A stretch of DNA of 27,328 bases, taken from a virus. The translations under genes and the position numbers were made by a program. Positions 1-4,649 of the stretch are shown one piece after another. Every line of letters begins with the position of its first letter. Position 1 is the stretch's first letter. The notes under the pieces are model-generated. The model was not told the origin of the DNA. It searched no databases and worked only from the letters and a program-made list of their open reading frames with translations. The stretch is from positions 4,319-31,646 of IMG/VR virus record IMGVR_UViG_3300030102_000958; one strand, given 5' to 3'.

Positions 1-10
1 CTGATACATG

Positions 11-220
11 TTATGGTTGCATTGCTTTTTCAGTTAGGTCTTCAATAACCAAGTCCATTAGAACTTCCATTGGAACATTAGTTGTCTTGATACCTACTTC
101 ATCACAATAGTTTAATAGGTCGAGGCAAGGCATTGCATTTACCTTGTCCTCGATACCAGCTAGTATGACATCATTAATTGGATGTGACATCATCACTACC
201 ATAATGAATAGTTCTACCAT
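11..220 (-). CDS. Hypothetical early protein, 69 aa
   Basis: Small leftward ORF at the window edge; I do not recognise the family. It is acidic in its second half (DLVIEDLTEK) and has no membrane segment or recognisable motif. The long start at 220 overlaps the preceding gene by 47 nt. The in-frame MMSHP start at 193/190 would reduce the overlap to about 20 nt and may be the real one, but neither start has a strong ribosome binding site (the 220 start follows only a purine-rich GAAGAAGAAA). It lies last in a tightly packed leftward series. One base after its stop another ATG (9-7 on the minus strand) may begin the next leftward gene, of which only three codons are visible. Confidence 0.55.
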   Translation of the reverse strand: MVELFIMVVMMSHPINDVILAGIEDKVNAMPCLDLLNYCDEVGIKTTNVPMEVLMDLVIEDLTEKAMQP

Positions 221-443
221 CTGTTTCTTCTTCGTTCGGTAGATTCAACTCGTTACGCATATCATCTACAAAGTTGAACTTATCAACTACACACTTCAAT
301 GATTTGTATATACCCCTCAAATCATAGCGTGTATCCCATGATGGGAATCGTTGCTCATCTTCATGCAATGACTCATAGAATAGCATGTCTGCTCTGAGTC
401 TTTCTTCAAGTGTTACCATTTGTTTTCCTCTAACTGTTTTCAT
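174..443 (-). CDS. Hypothetical early protein, 89 aa
   Basis: Leftward ORF of unknown function, hydrophilic and charged (EERLRADM, HEDEQRFPSWDTRYDLRG, PNEEETD), without membrane segments or a motif I know. Its ATG at 443 forms a TAATG junction with the stop of the previous gene and has an AAGGAA-like site about 8 nt upstream. A second in-frame ATG at 419 (MVTLEERL) also has an AGAGG site at good spacing, so the protein may be 81 residues. Its tight coupling with both neighbours suggests one early transcript. It is probably a soluble accessory or host-takeover protein, but nothing in the sequence proves that. Confidence 0.65.
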   Translation of the reverse strand: MKTVRGKQMVTLEERLRADMLFYESLHEDEQRFPSWDTRYDLRGIYKSLKCVVDKFNFVDDMRNELNLPNEEETDGRTIHYGSDDVTSN

Positions 444-766
444 TAGAATAGTTCCTTCTGTTGTGGCTCATCGCCTAGTGATTGTTTTATCCCAGACAGA
501 AACTCCTCATTGCTTGTTGCTTTATCACAATGAGTTGTACCGCCGTAATATTCTGACCTACGCGCCAGCATATACGAACGATACCCAGTTTCTGTCAGCG
601 GACTCTTTACTTTGTTACCATTTACATCAGTTACATTGAGTTCGAAGTGGTCAACTACATAGGGCATACCATGCTCTGAATAATTGAGATAGTCACGACT
701 CACTCGTACATCGTGTGTCAGTTTATTCCACACGAATGTTCCTACATGCTCATACTTCTTGTCCAT
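443..766 (-). CDS. Hypothetical early protein, 107 aa
   Basis: Leftward ORF; family not recognised. The protein is soluble-looking and rich in aromatic residues (YVVDHFELNVTD, GYRSYMLARRSEYYGG), with a charged C terminus ending QQKELF. It starts at 766, inside the last 17 bases of the upstream winged-helix gene, and ends in a TAATG overlap with the next gene, so translation is probably coupled across the trio. There is no signal peptide or membrane helix. The pattern of alternating hydrophobic residues between residues 35 and 60 suggests a small beta-rich domain, but this is only a composition argument. Confidence 0.65.
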   Translation of the reverse strand: MDKKYEHVGTFVWNKLTHDVRVSRDYLNYSEHGMPYVVDHFELNVTDVNGNKVKSPLTETGYRSYMLARRSEYYGGTTHCDKATSNEEFLSGIKQSLGDEPQQKELF

Positions 767-1073
767 ACTGCTTTCTATCTTTCATAAAGTAAGGCTTTGG
801 TATGGGCATATTGCTACCGCTGTTTGCTAGATTGAAGTTGACTGCTTGGTCATGTTCCTTCTTGAATCGTTCTTCCAGCCAATACTCTGCAAAGTGTGCA
901 TCGCCTTCTTGTCTTATCAATGTGACAATCCGAACTCCATCCTCTTTGATGTTGAGTATCTGTGCTGATAATCTCATACAGCCATACTGAAAGAGTGCTT
1001 CTTTTGGTGTGATACCACCATGCGTATTGAGATGGTGTAGTATCTTATCCTTCTGTGTTTTGTATCTGTCCAT
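750..1073 (-). CDS. Winged helix-turn-helix DNA-binding protein, 107 aa
   Basis: Residues 5-50 read TQKDKILHHLNTHGGITPKEA, then LFQYGCMRLSAQILNIKEDG, then VRIVT. This matches the pattern of the phage helix-turn-helix family that starts TQK..IL..L...G.ITP.EAL...GC.RLSARI..L...G (Pfam HTH_39 as I recall it). The first helix, the GITPKEAL turn and helix, the CMRLSAQI recognition helix and the G-V-R-I beta wing are all present. The C-terminal half is charged and lacks a known domain. The start at 1073 shares a base with the stop of the preceding gene (1073-1075, a TAATG junction). It is the only evident regulator in the window, so it may control the early operon or a middle promoter, although many HTH_39 proteins remain uncharacterised. 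Confidence 0.8.
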   Translation of the reverse strand: MDRYKTQKDKILHHLNTHGGITPKEALFQYGCMRLSAQILNIKEDGVRIVTLIRQEGDAHFAEYWLEERFKKEHDQAVNFNLANSGSNMPIPKPYFMKDRKQYGQEV

Positions 1074-1444
1074 TAGTTTGCCTCCTCGGCAGTTGTTGTG
1101 AATTGTAACTCTTGAACTGGTGAATCAGGTCCACTCTCGACGTGGATATCGAGAGTACGGCATAGCTCTGGTGCATATACACGCTCCAAAGTTTTAATGA
1201 CGTCGTTTTGTCTGTTATAAAATTTGATTGTGTAATCATCAGCCCAAGTTAGGTCGATGTCGACACGACCTTTATGCACTAATCCATTGGTCACCATCTT
1301 GATGCCAGCTCTGCGTTCTTTAGATTCCGGCAACGCAAAGCAGTTAAGACCGACAACTACTCCCCAGCAGTTCATTGCATTGGGGTCGGCATACTGAATT
1401 TGCTTCAGTATTTCTTTTGCATATGTGAATGTTACATCGTTCAT
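1073..1444 (-). CDS. Hypothetical early protein, about 123 aa
   Basis: Leftward ORF of a type seen in phage early regions but without a known function. It begins VTFTYAKEILKQIQ, and its middle contains GIKMVTNGLVHKGRVDIDLTWADDYTIKFYNRQ, a pattern of alternating beta strands in which I know no catalytic motif. I chose the ATG at 1444 rather than 1456: the region before 1456 is AT-rich with no ribosome binding site, whereas 1444 is preceded by GGAGAAAGCT, exactly the same leader that precedes the next gene upstream (start 1771). The C terminus (ELQFTTTAEEAN) is acidic and probably disordered. Confidence 0.7.
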   Translation of the reverse strand: MNDVTFTYAKEILKQIQYADPNAMNCWGVVVGLNCFALPESKERRAGIKMVTNGLVHKGRVDIDLTWADDYTIKFYNRQNDVIKTLERVYAPELCRTLDIHVESGPDSPVQELQFTTTAEEAN

Positions 1445-1486
1445 AGCTTTCTCCATTTATAATTTTATATTAATTGTTCAACTTAA

Positions 1487-1771
1487 TCAACTAGTTACTT
1501 GCAACACACCCATGGTCGAAGACCTGGGTTGCTTCTCCATGTAGTATAGAACACCCATAGCCATTGCGTCAGACAATCGAGAGTAAACTCGGCTGTCGCC
1601 ACACGCGACATCGACCAGTTCATACATGGTTTTCTGTGGGTCTTTACAGTATGTCATCCATATCTGTATGTCACCATTGTTTAGTAATCTGTGATACTGT
1701 ACGCTGTTGAGTTCGCTGTCGTATAGGTGGTCAACACCCCAGTATCTATTGACTTCACATAATTTAAGCAT
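1487..1771 (-). CDS. Hypothetical early protein, 94 aa
   Basis: Leftward ORF, not recognised. The open frame extends to 1816, but the start at 1771 (MLKLCEVNRYWGV) is preferred because AAAGGAGAAAGCT lies immediately before it, a near-ideal ribosome binding site; the extra 15 residues would run through that site and into a hairpin. The product is soluble, cysteine-containing (three Cys) and aromatic-rich (NRYWGVDHLYDSELNSVQYH, IQIWMTYCKD). Its 5' leader contains the long 1795-1881 hairpin, so expression could be influenced by RNA structure or by RNase III-type processing, which is known for T7 early mRNAs but is only inferred here. Confidence 0.65.
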   Translation of the reverse strand: MLKLCEVNRYWGVDHLYDSELNSVQYHRLLNNGDIQIWMTYCKDPQKTMYELVDVACGDSRVYSRLSDAMAMGVLYYMEKQPRSSTMGVLQVTS

Positions 1772-1794
1772 AGCTTTCTCCTTTAAAACAACAT

Positions 1795-1881
1795 CCGAAT
1801 AACACGGCCTTTCCAAGCGTCAAGGTCGGCGAAGCCGCCGAAGGGGAACCTTTACGCGAGATGGAAAGACTGTGTTATCGG
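1795..1881. other. 87-nt elongated hairpin, gene-free
   Basis: The outer arms 1795-1815 and 1862-1881 pair over 19 positions, with one bulge (1799), one G.T pair (1806/1871) and one mismatch (1808/1869). The inner arms 1817-1826 and 1848-1857 pair at 9 of 10 positions. A tip hairpin CGGC-GAA-GCCG sits at 1827-1837. On the minus strand it would be in the leader of the gene starting at 1771, ending about 12 nt before the ribosome binding site. The wobble positions do not decide the strand. It may be an RNase III processing site, an mRNA stabiliser or a small RNA; there is no T run to make it a standard terminator. Confidence 0.6.
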
Positions 1882-2048
1882 AACTGAAACACTTGGCAAT
1901 CTCAAATATATTTTCATTGGTGTGAAACGTAATCTCAACGGCGCAACACTCGCGCCGTGTCGACTGCCTTGACTTGGACGGCATCGCGAGAGCGTGAGCG
2001 TGAGCGATGGTTTACATTGCATGCGTAGCATGTAGATTACGCCGTAGG
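1882..2048. other. Gene-free stretch with several hairpins
   Basis: With its flanks this completes a gap of about 290 nt (1772-2058) with no supportable gene. It holds a strong 7-bp hairpin (1938-1944 with 1952-1958, ACGGCGC...GCGCCGT), an ATCGC/GCGAT pair (1983-1987 with 2004-2008) enclosing three copies of a GAGCGT-like hexamer, and CATGC-GTA-GCATG at 2020-2032. A 56-codon minus-strand open frame crosses it but has no ribosome binding site and an unnatural composition, so I do not call it. The stretch is visibly more GC-rich than the neighbouring genes. Confidence 0.5.
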
Positions 2049-2077
2049 CATACTGCTCTCATATAGAGAGCAGTATG
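2049..2077. repeat. Perfect 12-bp inverted repeat, 5-nt loop
   Basis: CATACTGCTCTC, ATATA, GAGAGCAGTATG: a perfect inverted repeat. Read on the minus strand it overlaps the last codons and stop of the 26-codon ORF (stop at 2059-2061), so it could act as a 3' stabiliser or a terminator for that message. There is no T run after it on either strand, so a classical intrinsic terminator is not supported. Confidence 0.75.
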
Positions 2078-2139
2078 TATGCGATGCTGTACAAAGTACA
2101 GCAAAGCATGATGAAATTTATGAGAGCGTAGCGAATCAT
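2059..2139 (-). CDS. 26-aa single-pass membrane peptide
   Basis: This ORF is too short for ordinary calling. On the minus strand a GGAG at 2147-2150, seven bases before the ATG at 2137-2139, opens a 26-codon frame reading MIRYALINFIM, then LCCTLYSIAYILLSI, stop. Residues 4-26 are almost wholly hydrophobic, enough for one membrane helix, with a basic residue at position 3 that favours N-terminus-in orientation. Two tight hairpins flank or overlap it (2159-2183 before the ribosome binding site, 2049-2077 over the stop). It could be a small holin-like, toxin-like or superinfection-exclusion peptide. That role is inference from size and hydrophobicity only, and chance occurrence is possible. Confidence 0.5.
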   Translation of the reverse strand: MIRYALINFIMLCCTLYSIAYILLSI

Positions 2140-2158
2140 ATGATATCTCCTGAAAGGT

Positions 2159-2183
2159 GAGCAGTACCCATTGGGTACTGCTC
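2159..2183. repeat. 11-bp perfect hairpin after the 257-aa gene
   Basis: GAGCAGTACCC, ATT, GGGTACTGCTC: a perfect 11-bp stem with a 3-nt loop, starting 12 nt beyond the minus-strand stop at 2195. Its position fits a transcript end or processing site after the leftward 257-codon gene. It lacks a T run on the minus strand, and what follows is a ribosome binding site for the small ORF, so attenuation or mRNA processing is more likely than full termination. Confidence 0.65.
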
Positions 2184-2194
2184 GAGTTGAAGGA

Positions 2195-2968
2195 TTAGCT
2201 GTCGATGCCATCGGCTTCGTCAGCTTGCTCTTTGAGCTTGGACTCAGTAACTTGATTACTGAGGACTTGCTGGGTCTTGGCATTAGCCTTGATTTGGTCA
2301 AGCAAGGCTTGTCCTTGCTCAGCAGAAGCTGTGTCAGCTTTTGCTTGCTTTTGCGACCAAGGAGTAAAAGCCTCTCCCTGAGTTGCCTTGTACCAAGCTT
2401 CGATAACAGACTGAATCTCGTAGATGCGATTAGCAGTCTGCGTGTTGATGTCAGACCTGAAGCTGTCATGTGCGATGCACTCGGCATCACGAGAACCAGC
2501 TCCCTTGTTGTGGAGGACTGCGTCTTTCAGAGCTTTTGCTTGCTGGTATCCAGCAACCTTTAGAGTGGAGGCGATAGCAGAGCTATCTTCTCCAGTCTTT
2601 GTCTTTCTGTGGAAAGACTCAAGAAGTGGTTGCAAGAACCGAAGTGTTCCAAGCTGTCCAGTAGGGACAGTTTCATCGGTGTCCTCCATGATGCGCTCGC
2701 CAGAAGCTGTCGTTCCGACTTGCTTCTGGTATCGATGCTCGCCAGCATCGATGTCAAAGTACATCTCATATGGATGACAGATGTTGCCATCTCCCATGAG
2801 GTACTCAATGACTTTCAGCATAGCCAACTGAGGGTCAAGCGAAGCATAGACATTGGCAGTCGACTTTTTGTCGAGTGCCTTCTGCATGTTCGACCATGTG
2901 CTATCCATATGGTCTTCTGTGATACGATATGTACTGATTACTGAATTGATTTTAGATTTGATGTCCAT
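2195..2968 (-). CDS. Hypothetical protein, 257 aa, first leftward gene
   Basis: First gene of the leftward module, with AAGGAG six bases before its ATG at 2968. I do not recognise the family. The N-terminal half has mixed helix and strand (SVISTYRITEDHMDSTWSNM; AMLKVIEYLMGDGNICHPYE). The C-terminal third, from about residue 205, is rich in Ala, Gln, Lys and Glu (SQKQAKADTASAEQGQALLD and onward) and is probably a coiled coil or flexible tail ending in an acidic DEADGID stretch. There are no membrane segments. Its position next to the large noncoding region suggests strong, perhaps immediate-early, transcription from a divergent promoter, though I could not identify convincing -35/-10 boxes. 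Confidence 0.75.
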   Translation of the reverse strand: MDIKSKINSVISTYRITEDHMDSTWSNMQKALDKKSTANVYASLDPQLAMLKVIEYLMGDGNICHPYEMYFDIDAGEHRYQKQVGTTASGERIMEDTDETVPTGQLGTLRFLQPLLESFHRKTKTGEDSSAIASTLKVAGYQQAKALKDAVLHNKGAGSRDAECIAHDSFRSDINTQTANRIYEIQSVIEAWYKATQGEAFTPWSQKQAKADTASAEQGQALLDQIKANAKTQQVLSNQVTESKLKEQADEADGIDS

Positions 2969-2998
2969 GATAGACTCCTTTTTTAAGTTAAGTTACAG

Positions 2999-3620
2999 AA
3001 CTCATACATACGAGTTCCCAATAACAGTTTTAGGCTAACAAGGGCGAACTCGAAAAGCAGACAAGGTCTGCTGGTAAAGATAGAAAAAAACAGCGTTTTA
3101 CGAGGAGACAAGCACCAGCGAGCTGGTGTGCAGACGAGGACATAAAACGGCTAAGCCCTGTTTTTTACTATCTTTATTCGATTTGTCCGTTACCAAACAA
3201 GGAGACGCGTGAGCGTGGCGACTATGTTTGCCCAATGCAAGATTACACCACAAGCTCATAGACTAGCAGACACCGTTATTCGGCTTGTCCGAATGACTGG
3301 CTGGTAGGCAATGTTCTTGTGGCGACCCTATCTCAACGCAGATAGGGGAGTCTTGCATGAAGTTGCTCGTAGCAGAGCGTTAAGCGAGCAATCTTGTAAA
3401 ATGGGAACTCGTGTGTGTGTGTCCTCTGTGCGCACTCGAGGTGACTGGAGTGAGGAAGGTAGCGACCAAGCTACACGAAACGTAGAGCAAGCAGTCGCTT
3501 GCCGTAGTGAAGTGATAGTGCGGAGGAGCGACTGACGAACGCAAGGAACTTCGCAGAGGATTTAGCACAGAGCAGATAGCTTGCATGCGTCAGCATGAAG
3601 AAAACGTGCCTGTGGCACAA
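2999..3620 (+). ncRNA. Candidate large, highly structured noncoding RNA
   Basis: This gap of about 620 nt has no credible gene but many nested helices that I traced by hand. 3003-3020 pairs with 3402-3419 (18 continuous pairs, two of them U.G). Inside are 3056-3062/3066-3072; a long arm 3075-3093/3158-3176 (18 of 19) continuing as 3094-3100/3143-3149 and 3113-3118/3123-3128; 3194-3199/3225-3230 enclosing 3205-3208/3213-3216 capped by a GUGA tetraloop; 3235-3242/3351-3358 enclosing 3248-3254/3316-3322, 3276-3283/3289-3296 and 3326-3333/3340-3347; and 3363-3369/3385-3391. A second domain spans 3422-3572 and two small hairpins follow. The U.G pairs (3005/3417, 3009/3413) would become A.C on the other strand, so the RNA is plus-strand. 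Size and style recall the GOLLD and ROOL phage RNAs or other marine RNAs; I cannot assign it to one. Confidence 0.7.
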
Positions 3621-3632
3621 TTAACATATTGA

Positions 3633-3674
3633 CAAGTGTGCTGAAGATTGGCAACAATCGAGGCATGACACTTG
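3633..3674 (+). promoter_or_regulatory. Hairpin with GCAA tetraloop over the terS start codon
   Basis: CAAGTGT (3633-3639) pairs perfectly with ACACTTG (3668-3674), and inside it GATTG (3646-3650) pairs with CAATC (3655-3659) across a GCAA (GNRA) loop. The ATG at 3665-3667 and the only Shine-Dalgarno-like GAGG (3660-3663) lie between the two stems. This could hide or present the start site of the small terminase gene, or be the 3' element of the large upstream RNA. Seen in sequence; the regulatory role is inference. Confidence 0.5.
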
Positions 3675-4033
3675 TGAAGATAACCGAGAAACAGAAGAAG
3701 CTGGTTGATACGTTAGTAGCAACTGGCGATTCGATAAAGAACTGTGCAAAGATTGCTGGTTACGCTGACGGCGAAGCTGGAAGGGTAAGTGCCAGCAAGG
3801 CTTTGAAGACACCACATGTGCAACAGTACATGATGACAGCGATAGCAGACAGCATGTCTGTGCATGCTACGAAAGCATTGAGTAGGATTGTAACTCTGAG
3901 CAGTAATGCGAAGAGTGAGTATGTGAGCCTTGAAGCGAGTAAAGACTTGCTCGATAGAGCTGGCTTTCGAGCGCCTGACAAGGTGATGCATAGTCATGTA
4001 GGTAATGTCAATGTAAAGATTGATTTGTCTTGA
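3665..4033 (+). CDS. terS: Terminase small subunit, DNA-recognition protein (122 aa)
   Basis: Residues 6-56 (ITEKQKKLVDTLVATGDSIK, NCAKIAGYADG, VSASKALKTPHVQQYM) show the usual pattern of phage small terminase subunits: an N-terminal helix, then a helix-turn-helix of the type aA..AGY......ASk.L..P.V..yl. The rest (ALSRIVTLSSNAKSEYVSLE, ASKDLLDRAGF) is the expected helical oligomerisation region, ending in a short polar tail. The subunit binds the packaging site and hands the DNA to the large subunit encoded at 6472. I chose the ATG at 3665; the longer TTG-initiated frame from 3629 would run through a GNRA-capped hairpin and has no ribosome binding site. The first gene of the rightward module, it is separated from terL by a cluster of small basic genes, an arrangement I associate with marine podoviruses. 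Confidence 0.75.
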   Translation: MTLVKITEKQKKLVDTLVATGDSIKNCAKIAGYADGEAGRVSASKALKTPHVQQYMMTAIADSMSVHATKALSRIVTLSSNAKSEYVSLEASKDLLDRAGFRAPDKVMHSHVGNVNVKIDLS

Positions 4034-4056
4034 GCTTCTCTGTATACCATACAAGC

Positions 4057-4092
4057 GTAGTTGTCTGCGATGCTTGCAGAGCGTACAACTAC
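4057..4092. repeat. 8-bp inverted repeat after terS
   Basis: GTAGTTGT (4057-4064) pairs with ACAACTAC (4085-4092), and CTGC (4065-4068) with GCAG (4076-4079) inside. It lies 24 nt after the terS stop and is followed by an AT tract (ATATATATAC), not a T run. It may be a transcript-processing hairpin or a weak terminator. Confidence 0.5.
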
Positions 4093-4119
4093 ACAGATAT
4101 ATATACGTCAGGCTTGACA

Positions 4120-4193
4120 GCAGTTATGACCCCGTGGGGGGTCAAAAACTGCACAGGCATGACAATGCGATGGTCTTGCCCTGACATTTTTTT
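4120..4193 (+). terminator. GC-rich hairpins followed by a T run
   Basis: GCAGTT (4120-4125) pairs with AACTGC (4147-4152), and inside it TGACCCC (4127-4133) with GGGGTCA (4138-4144) over a GTGG loop. A second, imperfect stem (about 4154-4158 with 4178-4183) is followed by ACA and seven T (4187-4193). In addition GTCAGG (4107-4112) can pair with CCTGAC (4180-4185), enclosing both. This is compatible with an intrinsic terminator or attenuator between terS and the gene cluster starting at 4213. It is not a textbook terminator, because the stem nearest the T run is weak. Confidence 0.5.
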
Positions 4194-4212
4194 CTAAAAA
4201 AGGAGTTTACAC

Positions 4213-4542
4213 ATGAGAGTTGGAGTAATGATGGCTGGTCTACTTAAAAAGTTATTGCAAACAAAACAGAACGTAGATAGTCTTTCTGAAGAGGAGATAG
4301 TTGATGTCAAAGACACCACTCTGGCAACGCAAGGGGGGGAAGAATCCAAAGGGAGGGCTAAACGCGGCAGGCCGCGCCTCAGCTCGAAAGCAAGGAATGA
4401 ACCTCAAAGCGCCAGTAAAGTCAGGAGACAATCCTCGAAGAGCAAGCTTTCTAGCAAGGATGGGGAACGCAAAAGGTCCAGAGTACAAGGACGGAAAACC
4501 AACAAGACTTCTTCTAAGTCTAAGGGCATGGGGAGCAAGTAG
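4213..4542 (+). CDS. Overlapping ORF, 109 codons, basic, uncertain
   Basis: The ATG at 4213 has an excellent site (AAAGGAG, 8 nt spacing), so ribosomes very probably start here. The first 30 residues (MRVGVMMAGLLKKLLQTKQN, VDSLSEEEIV) look like a normal protein. From 4304 the frame overlaps the better-supported gene 4304-4624 for 239 nt, and the rest is Ser/Lys/Arg-rich low complexity. That part includes KRGRPRLSSK, which resembles an AT-hook core (RGRP), though it may be a frame-shifted shadow. Options are a true overprinted DNA-binding protein, a short leader that couples translation to the next gene, or a frameshift leader. No family is recognised. Confidence 0.4.
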   Translation: MRVGVMMAGLLKKLLQTKQNVDSLSEEEIVDVKDTTLATQGGEESKGRAKRGRPRLSSKARNEPQSASKVRRQSSKSKLSSKDGERKRSRVQGRKTNKTSSKSKGMGSK

Positions 4543-4624
4543 TAAGGCTGATGCTCGAGCAAAGGCAAAAGCTATTAGTAAGCGTAACGAGAAGGCGAAG
4601 AGTTCAAATAAAAACGTTGGGTGA
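4304..4624 (+). CDS. Small basic phage protein (DUF6321-type), 106 aa
   Basis: Begins MSKTPLWQRKGGKNPKGGLN, then AAGRASARKQGMNLKAPVKS, GDNPRRASFLARMGNAKGPE, and ends with a Lys/Ala-rich tail. The WQR..GKNP.GGLN..GR....... .LKAPV......... RR.SF.ARM.G..GP...... PTR...... W pattern is a conserved family of very small phage proteins that I recall as DUF6321; its function is unknown. The ATG at 4304 has GAGGAG seven bases upstream, so it is preferred to the TTG at 4301. It occurs, as here, close to terminase genes, and its strong basicity suggests nucleic-acid or virion association (inference). Confidence 0.8.
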   Translation: MSKTPLWQRKGGKNPKGGLNAAGRASARKQGMNLKAPVKSGDNPRRASFLARMGNAKGPEYKDGKPTRLLLSLRAWGASSKADARAKAKAISKRNEKAKSSNKNVG

Positions 4625-4649
4625 GAATCCAGAACCAAAGGAGAAGTAA

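Noticed and set aside
1795-1881. tRNA gene in the folded segment
   Set aside because: No 7-bp acceptor stem, no T-loop TTCGA pattern and no anticodon arm; it is one long hairpin.
1981-2010. CRISPR-like or iteron-like array (GAGCGT units)
   Set aside because: Only three directly adjacent hexamers, no spacers and no repeats of proper length.
1933-2033. 56-codon minus-strand frame crossing the 1882-2048 stretch
   Set aside because: Lacks a ribosome binding site and runs through strong hairpins; residue composition is unnatural.
2059-2490. 143-codon minus-strand frame overlapping the 257-aa gene
   Set aside because: It is a shadow of the real minus-strand gene in another frame; only its last 26 codons, with their own ribosome binding site, are retained as a separate small ORF.
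2946-2976. TTGATT and TAGACT as a plus-strand promoter for the large RNA
   Set aside because: Spacing of 19 nt and weak matches; no better candidate seen, so no promoter is claimed.
3311-3586. Open frames of 74 codons (plus, 3311-3535) and 68 codons (minus, 3380-3586) inside the noncoding region
   Set aside because: No ribosome binding sites, odd composition, and both run through multiple helices of the proposed RNA.
3629-3657. TTGACA at 3629-3634 as the -35 box of a sigma70 promoter for terS
   Set aside because: No acceptable -10 hexamer at 16-18 nt spacing (CAACAA), and the segment is involved in a hairpin.
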